Source of the DNA: Methylobacter sp. S3L5C
GTDB lineage: Bacteria; Pseudomonadota; Gammaproteobacteria; Methylococcales; Methylomonadaceae
NCBI RefSeq assembly: GCF_022788635.1
Contig: NZ_CP076024.1
Location: 1,240,001 to 1,304,000 of the forward strand
DNA length: 64,000 bases
Direction of reading: 5' to 3'
The stretch's first letter is position 1. Each line of letters opens with the position of its first letter. Of this stretch, positions 53,919 through 61,778 are shown in pieces. A program made the position numbers and the translations under genes. The notes under the pieces are model-generated. The model had not been told where the DNA came from, searched no databases, and was given only the letters and a program-made list of their open reading frames with translations.

Positions 53919-54551
53919 TTACAGCGGAGTTTGACGTTTCCGACGGCTAATTATACCAAAAACCGCCAGTCCGCTACCAAACAACCAGATAGCTCCGGGT
54001 ACCGGTACGGAAGGAACAACTACAGAAAAATCAACAGGATTCGAAGTCAGGTTGGTATAAGGATTGCCGCCGCCACTGCCACCAACACCACTATTATTAC
54101 CGCCGCCCCCACTTTTTTTGGTAACGGCTTGATTTAATGTGGGTTTATTGGCTAAAGAGGTGGGGAGAGGTGGCAGGATTTCGTTTGCCTGGCTAAGAGT
54201 AGGGCGGCCGGTAATAATATTTGATGAGTAACTAAGGCCGGTGAACAGGCTTTCAAAAAAATTGGTTGTCGATTTGGAAATACCGCTACTCTGTTTAAGA
54301 GCAGTATATATGTCAAAAGCAGGATTTTTAGGATTAGAACTTAGTTCGGACGATTCAATACTTGCTTCGCCTTTATTAGATATTATCAAACTATCATATG
54401 AAAAAAGACGAGAGAATTCTTCACCTGCCAGTTCACTACTATTAGTGACGCCAAAAAATGTGTAATTAATTGTTGATGCTTCGGATATTGGTGAAATGAT
54501 CATTAATACCCAGCAAAAACTAGAGGCAGCAGCTCTTGAAAACCTGTTCAT
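53919..54551 (-). CDS. PEP-CTERM-like exported protein
   Basis: 210 residues. AGGA lies about 7 bases before ATG 54551, which reads MNRFSRAAASSFCWVLMIIS, with signal cleavage near residue 25 (SEA-STINYTF). The mature part begins as many PEP-CTERM family proteins do (INYTFFGVTNSSELAGEEFS). A Gly/Asn/Ser-rich spacer (GGGGNNSGVGGSGGGNPYTN) follows, and the C-terminus VPSVPVPGAIWLFGSGLAVF-GIISRRKRQTPL is a sorting signal: P-V-P motif, hydrophobic helix, basic tail. Exosortase would cleave it at the membrane and direct the protein to the envelope or matrix. It may be controlled by PrsR. Exact role unknown. Confidence 0.85.
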   Translation of the reverse strand: MNRFSRAAASSFCWVLMIISPISEASTINYTFFGVTNSSELAGEEFSRLFSYDSLIISNKGEASIESSELSSNPKNPAFDIYTALKQSSGISKSTTNFFESLFTGLSYSSNIITGRPTLSQANEILPPLPTSLANKPTLNQAVTKKSGGGGNNSGVGGSGGGNPYTNLTSNPVDFSVVVPSVPVPGAIWLFGSGLAVFGIISRRKRQTPL

Positions 54552-54843
54552 ATTTTTGTCCTGTAAAAGGGTTGCAAACCCCCAAGCGCAGACGTAACTT
54601 CATTATTGTGAGCAGTTACGGCTGTAAAAGTAATTATTAGATTACAATTATAGTGATTTTTTTTTGAATATTAACAGGATTTGCAGTTATTTGCTTACTT
54701 TTTAAATGTCATTGAAATTTTTAAGTGTGCCGATCAGAGTTACAAGCCTCGACTGACAGCGAAACTAAAGCTGATGGAAATTGAGATTACAGTGCAAGTT
54801 GACGTTTCCGACGGCTGATCATGCCAAGCCACTGCCAAACAAT

Positions 54844-55775
54844 AGACATCTTTCCTAAATACAGCCATAGCGTAAGTTAACAAGAGCAGCCACTAAATTC
54901 CATGTCAAGGAGTAATGCTTGTGTTTGCCCCGATAAACATCTTTGGCAATCCTGAAAATTTTGCATCGGCGATTAACATGCTCAATAAAAATACGCTGTT
55001 TTGATAGTGCCTTATTATCGGCTTTGTCTTCTGCCGAAAGCGGTTGGCCTTTTTTCTTTTTAACCGGTAGAGTCGAGTTCTGATGGTGTTTCTTTATCCC
55101 TTGGTATCCGGAATCCGCCAACAACAGGGCATCAGGATGTAACAATAGACGGCTATCTTTGAAGATCGAAAAATCATGCTGTTGACCTTTACCTATCACT
55201 ACGGAGAGTATAGTCATCGTCAATAGGCAGATCACGAGTTGGACTTTGATCGTGTGGCGTTTTTTTTCCTGAAAAGTACGCTTTCTGGTTTTTAACAGGG
55301 CGCTCGATAGGCTGCTCCGAAACATCAATGACCACGGTAGCTGCGGGATCTTCCAACAGTGCTTTGCGGTTGGGCAGTTTTTCGATTTTGATCAATAGTC
55401 TTACAGTGCGAGTATAGATTTTATGGCAATACGATTCGCTGATGTCGAAGACCGCAGCCAGATTTATCAACGTCGGATAGTGACGAAGATAATAGAGTGT
55501 CAGTAACAAGCGGTCTTCCAAAGCCATCTTGGAGTCTTTTCGTCCCCGTCTAGTCAGTGGATTAAGGACTTTTTGTTCGTCCAGGTAAGTCACCAGCTTA
55601 CCGTGAAGATGCAGAAAATCTTCTGGTGACAGGCCGACAGTCCTTAAAAATTCTTCAGGCTTGTGTCTTGGCAATTGGGCATAAGGAGTCATGGCTATCC
55701 GTGTTTTCAGAGGTAGATCGCTATTTTAACCCTATCAAAGCCAAATTCTATGTCAATTATTTAGGAAAGATGTCT
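54844..55775 (-). mobile_element. IS5-family (ISL2-like) insertion sequence, copy 3 (932 bp, inverted)
   Basis: Same ends and length as copies 1 and 2 but in opposite orientation, with AAT at 54841-54843 and 55776-55778. It lies in the C-terminal coding part of the decayed PEP-CTERM-like gene. Confidence 0.92.
54855..55692 (-). CDS. IS5-family transposase in two overlapping frames (copy 3)
   Basis: Frame 1 is 55692-55189 and frame 2 is open 55328-54855 on the minus strand, giving the same protein pieces as in copy 1. The A8/T8 frame junction is preserved. Catalytic residues are as described for copy 1. Confidence 0.85.
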
Positions 55776-55938
55776 AATAAGTATAGCTGCAGGTACCGGT
55801 ATGGAACTGGGAGTAGGGGGAGTGATGTTCACATAACTAATATCACCATAGCGGCTTGTGCCAGTTACCGTTTGTATAGAAGTATTATCCTATTTATAAT
55901 AGGAAAGATAAAGAGCATAGCCACCAGATGCATCTATA

Positions 55939-56960
55939 GTTTCTCAGATAAATAATTTCCAGCCCACCACGGTAGGTATTACCAAGTAATCGCAAAATCC
56001 TCGCGCATTTTTTCATCACGCACAACACTTTACTGGCATCTTGCAGATACGTTTTGAAGGTCGTTATAACGGAATCATATAGATCTTCAACGGTTTTAAA
56101 ATACTTCATGTGGGTCGAAACACGTTTGGTATTTTTCCATAATTTTTCAATGGGATTATAGTCAGGAGAAAATGCAGGTAGCCTTTCAATCGTCAAGCGA
56201 CCCAAATTCGCTGACTTAAAGTCCTTGACGCCAGTGATTGTTGGTATTGAAAGTTGCCGCTTTTGAGCTCAATCGTACCAAACATTTTCAGGCCTTTGCT
56301 TATACCCGTTGTTTTGACTGTCGGTTACTGACCTATCGGTGCCCATGTTCGAGCTAATGATCCCCTCATGGCAAATGATACTTCATCGCCAAATAAAAAC
56401 GACGCAGCCATCTTCTTTAGTTTTTTTAATAATGGCCGGTAACGTTGCTTCCAGCCACTTTTTTCTCGCTATCTGGTACGCTTCTTCCTCTTGGTGGTCA
56501 CTGATAAAGCGAGCCTTCTGGCAGTTTAAGCCCAACTTTTTCAACAAGCTGGATAGGTAGTTCACGTTATAACGAACCTCAAATTTTAACCAAATGACTT
56601 CGGCAATCATCGCACTGTTCCATATTCCGCAATGAAAGCCGCTGGCTTCAGATCCGTCTTTTATCAATTGAACCGATTGGATTTGCTGGGCTTTAGTCAA
56701 CTTTTCTTTGCGTCCACGCTCTTGATAGTGCTGACCGGTAACCACTTCATACCTTTGTACATAAAGGTTGTCAGCCAATTGATAATGGCCTTTATGTGCA
56801 CCCCCATCCGCTTTGCTATTTCTTTGATTCCTACATCTTCAGTGTACCAGATTAGCGCACTTGCTAATCGGTAAAAACCAATATTACTCAACCTCAGGGT
56901 GATTAATAGGTTGTTTTGCAGTTTTTCCAGAATTGATTTTGAAAAGCTAAGTCTTATCAT
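55939..56960 (-). pseudogene. IS630-family transposase, multiple frame breaks
   Basis: The first fragment (from 56960, MIRLSFSKSILEKLQNNLL) carries a helix-turn-helix (DVGIKEIAKRMGVHIKAIIN). The second (56778-56383) has winged-helix and DDE-start features (VRYNVNYLSSLLKKLGLNCQ). The frame then breaks before the first catalytic region, where other frames read D-E-V-S-F-A-M-R-G. The last fragment has IERLPAFSPDYNPIEKLWKN, where the catalytic Glu is the one in NPIEKLW. At least three frameshifts or stops; non-functional. Confidence 0.8.
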
Positions 56961-57051
56961 CCATGTACTCCTTTGATGACTTTTTCTTGGCAGAAATAAG
57001 TATATCTTCAAGGGAGTTTTTACTGGTTAGGAAATTATTTTTCTGAAAGTC
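55939..57051 (-). mobile_element. IS630-family element remnant
   Basis: The 27-bp ends starting CTATAG at 55934 and (inverted) ending 57056 match at 23 of 27 positions, both ending in ATAATTTCC inward. TA dinucleotides flank the core, as IS630 inserts at TA. Internal coding is broken in several frames, so the element cannot move by itself. Confidence 0.75.
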
Positions 57052-57228
57052 TATAGTAAAAATTAACACATAAGCTTTTTTGAACTGTAACGAAATGTAA
57101 CAGGATGCAGTATTTAAGAGTTAATGAATTGTATCGACAAACAGCAATTTGCTATAAATGATATTAATAAATAGGGAAAATAAAAAATAAAGTTATAATC
57201 ACTTAAATCAAATGTGTGGATGCACTCA

Positions 57229-57945
57229 ATGTTACAACTTAAAATACTGATTGTGGACGATGACGAGCACCTAAGCTATTTGCTCAAGTACTATCTCTGT
57301 GACCAAGGTTTTGGTGTCGATATTGCGGGTGATGGTCAGCAGATGTTCAAAAAAATGGATAGAAATCCATTCGATTTGATCATCCTGGATTGGATGTTGC
57401 CTGGTGAGGATGGTCTGTCTATTTGTCGTCGGTTGAGTCAAGATGAAAATAGCCCCCCCGTCATTATGGTGACCGGCAGTGGTGGTGAAGCCGATCGTAT
57501 TTTGGGCCTGGATTGCGGTGCCGATGATTATCTGTCCAAGCCGTTTAATCCGCGCGAACTGCTGGCTCGTATTCATGCGGTTCTGCGGCGTAATCCAAGA
57601 CTGGTTGCAGCCATTCCTGAAGCAAATCATGCCCCGTTTTATTTTGGGCCGTATCTGTTGGATTTTTCTCAACGTTGCTTATTCCGGGATGATTTCAAGA
57701 TTGATTTGACCAATAGTGAATTTGGTTTACTTAAAGTGCTGGCGCAACAAGGCGGTGTACCGTTAACGCGTGAGCGTCTGGGTCACCTTGTCGACGGACG
57801 CAATCATAAGCCGTCAAGCCGTTCCATTGATATTCAGATATCGAGATTACGACGTTTACTTGAAGACGATCCAACTCATCCGTCCTATTTGCAAACGGTA
57901 CGAGGGCTTGGTTATGTGCTGGTTAAGAAAAGTGCCGATGAATAA
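57229..57945 (+). CDS. OmpR-family response regulator (orphan)
   Basis: About 238 residues from ATG 57229 (MLQLKILIVDDDEHLSYLLK); earlier in-frame GTG 57214 and ATG 57220 add only a few residues. The receiver domain has acidic VDDDE, phospho-Asp in LIILDWMLPGEDGLS (about residue 53), Thr in MVTGSGGE and Lys in DYLSKPFNPREL. The winged-helix output domain contains FKIDLTNSEFGLLKVLAQQG and SSRSIDIQISRLRRLLEDDP, ending VRGLGYVLVKKS. No histidine kinase gene is adjacent, so the partner kinase is elsewhere. A strong hairpin terminator follows. Confidence 0.92.
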   Translation: MLQLKILIVDDDEHLSYLLKYYLCDQGFGVDIAGDGQQMFKKMDRNPFDLIILDWMLPGEDGLSICRRLSQDENSPPVIMVTGSGGEADRILGLDCGADDYLSKPFNPRELLARIHAVLRRNPRLVAAIPEANHAPFYFGPYLLDFSQRCLFRDDFKIDLTNSEFGLLKVLAQQGGVPLTRERLGHLVDGRNHKPSSRSIDIQISRLRRLLEDDPTHPSYLQTVRGLGYVLVKKSADE

Positions 57946-57979
57946 GCTTTTATCAAAAAATACTGCTTGGGCAAGTGCA

Positions 57980-58035
57980 GGCATCAGACACAATGAAACG
58001 TCTTTTACAGGACGCTTCATTGTGTGGCCTGATTT
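57980..58035 (+). terminator. Terminator between the OmpR-type gene and pgi
   Basis: A 15-bp stem, ACACAATGAAACGTC paired with GACGCTTCATTGTGT (one wobble mismatch), spans 57988-58002 and 58011-58025 around an 8-base loop. A T-rich tract (ATTTTTATC) follows about 8 bases later. It can end the regulator transcript. For pgi (minus strand) the hairpin is present too, but without a T run. Confidence 0.8.
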
Positions 58036-58046
58036 TTATCTGAATA

Positions 58047-59636
58047 TTAACGCGCTTGGTAGCTAACCATTAGCTGATCAGGTTTGGCGAGATCACCGTG
58101 TAAAATCACTCCACGATTATTGGCTGCCAGATGACGAACAATTTTGTAAACATGTTCAATTTGATCGTCAGCTTCTGCTTTTTCTGCCAATGCTGCCAGT
58201 TCTTGTGGTTGATCAGCACTTTTTAAAACGGCCAGTATTTTTCGTTGCAGGTTCAATAATGTTTCTGCGGCTTTTTTCCCTGCTTCTACGCCCGGTTGAT
58301 TATAAGCATTGATGTTTACCAGCGAAGCATAAAAACCAACCGCTCGCTCAAACAGGGCGATTAGTGCGCCAACTGTTTCAGGGTTAACCTGGGTAATTGT
58401 CAGTGTAATCGAATCCCGATGATTGTCATATAACGCCTGCCGGGTACCTTGTAAAAACCCGGACAGAAAATCACCTGATGTCGCTTCGGGTTCTACTTCA
58501 ATTGATGCGCCATTTCGGTCTTTCAGCACTTCTACAAAAATAGCGAAGAAGTTCGCTACCCCCTCCCGCAATTGTTGCACAAAGGCATGCTGATCCGTAG
58601 AGCCCTTGTTACCATAAACAGCAATGCCCTGGTGCACTGTATTGCCGTCCAAATCCTTTTCTTTGCCCAAGGATTCCATGACCAATTGTTGCAAATAACG
58701 CGAGAACAGCAGCAGGCTATCTTTGTAAGGCAGAACCACCATACCTTTCTCACCCTTGCCGTTGCCCGCACAATACCAGGAAAGTGCCAATAAAGCGGCT
58801 GGATTTTTTCTGATTTCCGGCACACGGGTAGCGATATCCATGGTCTTGGCACCAGCCAATAAAGCTCTAACATTAATTCCCAGTAATGAAGCCGACAATA
58901 GTCCTACTGATGACATTTCTGAAGTGCGACCGCCCACCCAATCAAACATGGGAAATTCGGCCAGCCAACCTTCAATGCGCTCAAGTTCATCCATTTTACT
59001 GCCCAACATGGTCACAGCAACGGCATGGGCAGCGAAGTTTAAACCCTGTAGTTCGTAGGCATGCTTCACTTCCAGCATTCCGTTACGCGTTTCAGGCGTG
59101 CCGCCTGATTTACTGGTAATAATAACCAGGGTGCTTTTAAGACGGCCTTTTAGATGGTTTAGGATGTGATCGATGCCAGCCGGATCGGTATTATCAATAA
59201 AATGGATGGACAAAGGTGGGGAATCAGGTGTTAATGCTTCGCCCACGAATTGTGGACCCAGAGCCGAGCCGCCAATACCGATAGAAAGAACGTTCGTAAA
59301 TTTGGGGGCCAGCGGTGGATGAATGGCGCCTTTATGTACCTTTTCGACAAAGGCTTCAATCTGATCAAGATTATTTATGATCTCGTTTTTAAGCTCCGCT
59401 GGAGCCAATTCAGGATTACGCAACCAGTAATGCCCAACCATTCGATTTTCATCCGGGTTGGCAATTGCACCTTGTTCCAAAGCTGCCATGTCGGTAAACG
59501 CCTGGGCAAATTTTGGCTCCAGTAATTTTATAAGGCAATCATCAATGCGTATCCGGCTAACATCCAAATACAGTCCCAAGTCTTCGTTAAAATAAAGCCA
59601 ATCCTGATAGCGTTGCCAGAGTTCTTGAGTAGTCAT
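58047..59636 (-). CDS. pgi: Glucose-6-phosphate isomerase
   Basis: 529 residues. Hallmark blocks: [20 protein letters not shown] (about 118), [40 protein letters not shown] (PGI signature-type), and [20 protein letters not shown] with [14 protein letters not shown]. It interconverts glucose-6-P and fructose-6-P in glycolysis, the ribulose monophosphate/Entner-Doudoroff routes and glycogen metabolism. The neighbours ackA, a histidine phosphatase and glgP on the same strand suggest a central-carbon block, though the 225-bp gap to ackA makes an operon uncertain. Confidence 0.93.
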   Translation of the reverse strand: MTTQELWQRYQDWLYFNEDLGLYLDVSRIRIDDCLIKLLEPKFAQAFTDMAALEQGAIANPDENRMVGHYWLRNPELAPAELKNEIINNLDQIEAFVEKVHKGAIHPPLAPKFTNVLSIGIGGSALGPQFVGEALTPDSPPLSIHFIDNTDPAGIDHILNHLKGRLKSTLVIITSKSGGTPETRNGMLEVKHAYELQGLNFAAHAVAVTMLGSKMDELERIEGWLAEFPMFDWVGGRTSEMSSVGLLSASLLGINVRALLAGAKTMDIATRVPEIRKNPAALLALSWYCAGNGKGEKGMVVLPYKDSLLLFSRYLQQLVMESLGKEKDLDGNTVHQGIAVYGNKGSTDQHAFVQQLREGVANFFAIFVEVLKDRNGASIEVEPEATSGDFLSGFLQGTRQALYDNHRDSITLTITQVNPETVGALIALFERAVGFYASLVNINAYNQPGVEAGKKAAETLLNLQRKILAVLKSADQPQELAALAEKAEADDQIEHVYKIVRHLAANNRGVILHGDLAKPDQLMVSYQAR

Positions 59637-59861
59637 AATGTCTGTATTGTGAGCTTATAATGTTTAATGAAAAAATTAGTGCCACTAATTTACGTTTATA
59701 GCCGATTTTATAGTGTGATGTTACTCAAAAAGTGACTTCATTACCATGAAGAGGGTTAATTTTCAGGTTTTTATGGGTGACTTTTTTTAAGAGTAATAGG
59801 ATAACTACCAGCCAAGTTAAGTCAATTTTTAAAAATGAAGGTAACAAATGCATCGTAATGA

Positions 59862-61064
59862 TCATTGTTTATCGCCATTAGAGTTTACTTGCTCCAGTGT
59901 GTGGTGGGCGATCATTAGGTTTTCCTCGGTAGCTATTACCCATGCTGATATTTTTGATGATAAGGTTGATATGCGCACAGTCCCGGCTTCATTGGCTGCA
60001 TCGTCAAGTTGAAGCCCTAACCACAACGCCTGATAGCAGATTTTTGCACGAATTACGGCACAATGTTCACCGATACCGCCGGTAAATACCAGTGCGTCAA
60101 GCCCGCCCAGAGCCGCAGTCAGAGAGCCTATTTCACGTCCTATACGATAGACGAATAACTCGATGGCCTCCTCTGCGTGTGGGTGGTTACTGGCAAGCAA
60201 TAGGCGCATATCGTTGGAAATTCCGGAAACGCCCAGCAAGCCGGATTGATGATAGAGCAGTTGTTCCAGGGCACGCGCATCCATGTTGTGGTGATCCATC
60301 AGATAAAGCAAAACGCCGGGGTCGATACTGCCGCAACGAGTGCCCATGACCAACCCGTCAAGGGGGGAAAAACTCATGGTAGTGGCAATGCTATTGCCTT
60401 TGTAAAGCCCGCACAGGCTGGCACCACTCCCCAAATGAGCGACAATAACACGCGCATTGGTAAGCGCAGGCTCAACTGTGGGTAATATGGAAGCTATATA
60501 TTCATAGGAGAGACCGTGGAATCCGTAATGACGTATGCCTTCATCAGTCAAGTGTCGCGGTATCGCAAAATGCTGCGCTACGGGGGGTTGAGTGCGGTGA
60601 AATGCCGTATCAAAGCACGCGACTTGCGGCATCGATGGCATGGTCTTGAGTAGTGCGCGGATAGCCGCGAGGTTATGAGGTTGATGAAGCGGGGCCAAAG
60701 GAATGAGGGATTCCAGTTCGGTAAGAACACCCGGATTAATGAGGACAGGCGCTGAATAGTATTGTCCGCCGTGGACGACGCGATGCCCCACTGCCAGTAA
60801 TGTTCCATTCGCCAAATACGCGCGTAGCCAGCTGAGCAAGATAGTGATGGCTCCCGAGTGATCCCCCGCTTCGTCGACAGTGAGCGCCCGATCAATCAAA
60901 ATTAAATCATCGGGGGTCTTCACCATGAAGTGTGGCTGGCTACCGATACCTTCAATTTGTCCGGCAGCATCGGTAATAAGTTTTACTGATGGGGTATCCT
61001 TCCGGTAAATGGCAAACTTGATGCTTGATGAGCCGGCGTTAATGACCAGTAAGTATTTATGCAT
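59862..61064 (-). CDS. ackA: Acetate kinase
   Basis: 400 residues of the ASKHA fold. The substrate site LLVINAGSSSIKFAIYRKD is at residue 5 onward. Further motifs: VGHRVVHGGQYYSAPVLI, IVAHLGSGASLCGLYKG, SPLDGLVMGTRCGSIDPGVL and the C-terminal FTGGIGEHCAVIRAKICYQA. It makes ATP from acetyl phosphate (or the reverse). In methanotrophs it often works with a phosphoketolase, whose gene is not in the window. It lies 75 bp after the histidine-phosphatase gene and on the same strand, so it is probably co-transcribed with glgP and that gene. Confidence 0.95.
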   Translation of the reverse strand: MHKYLLVINAGSSSIKFAIYRKDTPSVKLITDAAGQIEGIGSQPHFMVKTPDDLILIDRALTVDEAGDHSGAITILLSWLRAYLANGTLLAVGHRVVHGGQYYSAPVLINPGVLTELESLIPLAPLHQPHNLAAIRALLKTMPSMPQVACFDTAFHRTQPPVAQHFAIPRHLTDEGIRHYGFHGLSYEYIASILPTVEPALTNARVIVAHLGSGASLCGLYKGNSIATTMSFSPLDGLVMGTRCGSIDPGVLLYLMDHHNMDARALEQLLYHQSGLLGVSGISNDMRLLLASNHPHAEEAIELFVYRIGREIGSLTAALGGLDALVFTGGIGEHCAVIRAKICYQALWLGLQLDDAANEAGTVRISTLSSKISAWVIATEENLMIAHHTLEQVNSNGDKQ

Positions 61065-61139
61065 AATGCTTGATTAATTTAATAAAAAGCCGGAACGGTA
61101 ATGCATATTTCAGCGACATGGGTGTTACAAAGCTGGTCA

Positions 61140-61778
61140 TCAGGTTCCCACACGGTTACGCAAGTGTTCAGGCATATAATTGCGGTCACCCAAGACTTCC
61201 AGCATCGGCCCGTGAACATCAAACTTAACAATACTTAATGAGGCTGCCGGAGTATCAATGCGATCCCGGTAGCGACCGGTATCAATTCCCATCAGACTAC
61301 AAAGAATAATGCGTATCGTGGCTTTATGTGAGACGACCAATACGTTGCCATTCTTGTAGTTGGATTCAATTTCAGAGATGATAGGGAGTGCCCGACTGGC
61401 AACCTGAACCGCTGTTTCACCGTCGGTTGGCGGATTCCAGGCGGGTTCGGTCAGCCAGCGGATATAATCCTGTTCGTAGCGTACTCGAACATCGTCCTGT
61501 TCTTTATCTTCCCAGGCACCGTAACCAATTTCCTTAAGCCCGTCCCTGGTTTGCATGGGCAGACCTACCGCTTCACATAAAGGTTGTGCCGTTGCAACCG
61601 TTCTTTTCATGGGGCTGGCGTAAATGGCCGACCAGGATACAGAACGGTAAGCATCCGCAAAAGCTTGCGCCATTTGGCTTCCTTCCGGTGTCAATTCCGG
61701 ATCGAGTGCGCCACAATAGGCTCCCCGCCGGCTATATTCTGTTTCTCCATGGCGTAGCAAATAAATTTTCAGGCTCAT
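61140..61778 (-). CDS. Histidine phosphatase family protein (phosphoglycerate mutase-like)
   Basis: 212 residues. The catalytic RHG is in YLLRHGETEYSRRGAY, the family's second-half motifs are SPMKRTVATAQPL and GYGAWEDKEQDD, and the late His is in VLVVSHKATIRIILCSLM. The fold covers cofactor-dependent phosphoglycerate mutases and broad-specificity phosphatases. The short length and non-standard substrate loop do not settle which, so mutase activity is an inference. The start overlaps the glgP stop by 4 bases (61775-61778), indicating translational coupling with glycogen breakdown. Confidence 0.85.
   Translation of the reverse strand: MSLKIYLLRHGETEYSRRGAYCGALDPELTPEGSQMAQAFADAYRSVSWSAIYASPMKRTVATAQPLCEAVGLPMQTRDGLKEIGYGAWEDKEQDDVRVRYEQDYIRWLTEPAWNPPTDGETAVQVASRALPIISEIESNYKNGNVLVVSHKATIRIILCSLMGIDTGRYRDRIDTPAASLSIVKFDVHGPMLEVLGDRNYMPEHLRNRVGT

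Larger units (their letters stand above)
54787..55938 (-). pseudogene. Decayed PEP-CTERM-like gene carrying IS copy 3
   Basis: On the minus strand upstream of the IS: ASGGYALYLSYYK-stop-DNTSIQ, TVTGTSRYGDISYVNITPPT, PSSIPVPAAIL. Downstream of the IS: an F-G-S-G-L-A stretch in one frame and MISRRKRQLAL then TAA at 54787 in another. This is the end of a sorting signal similar to that of the gene at 53919-54551, now with an internal stop, a frameshift and an inserted IS. The 5' side meets the IS630 remnant at 55938, so most of the gene is missing. Confidence 0.75.
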
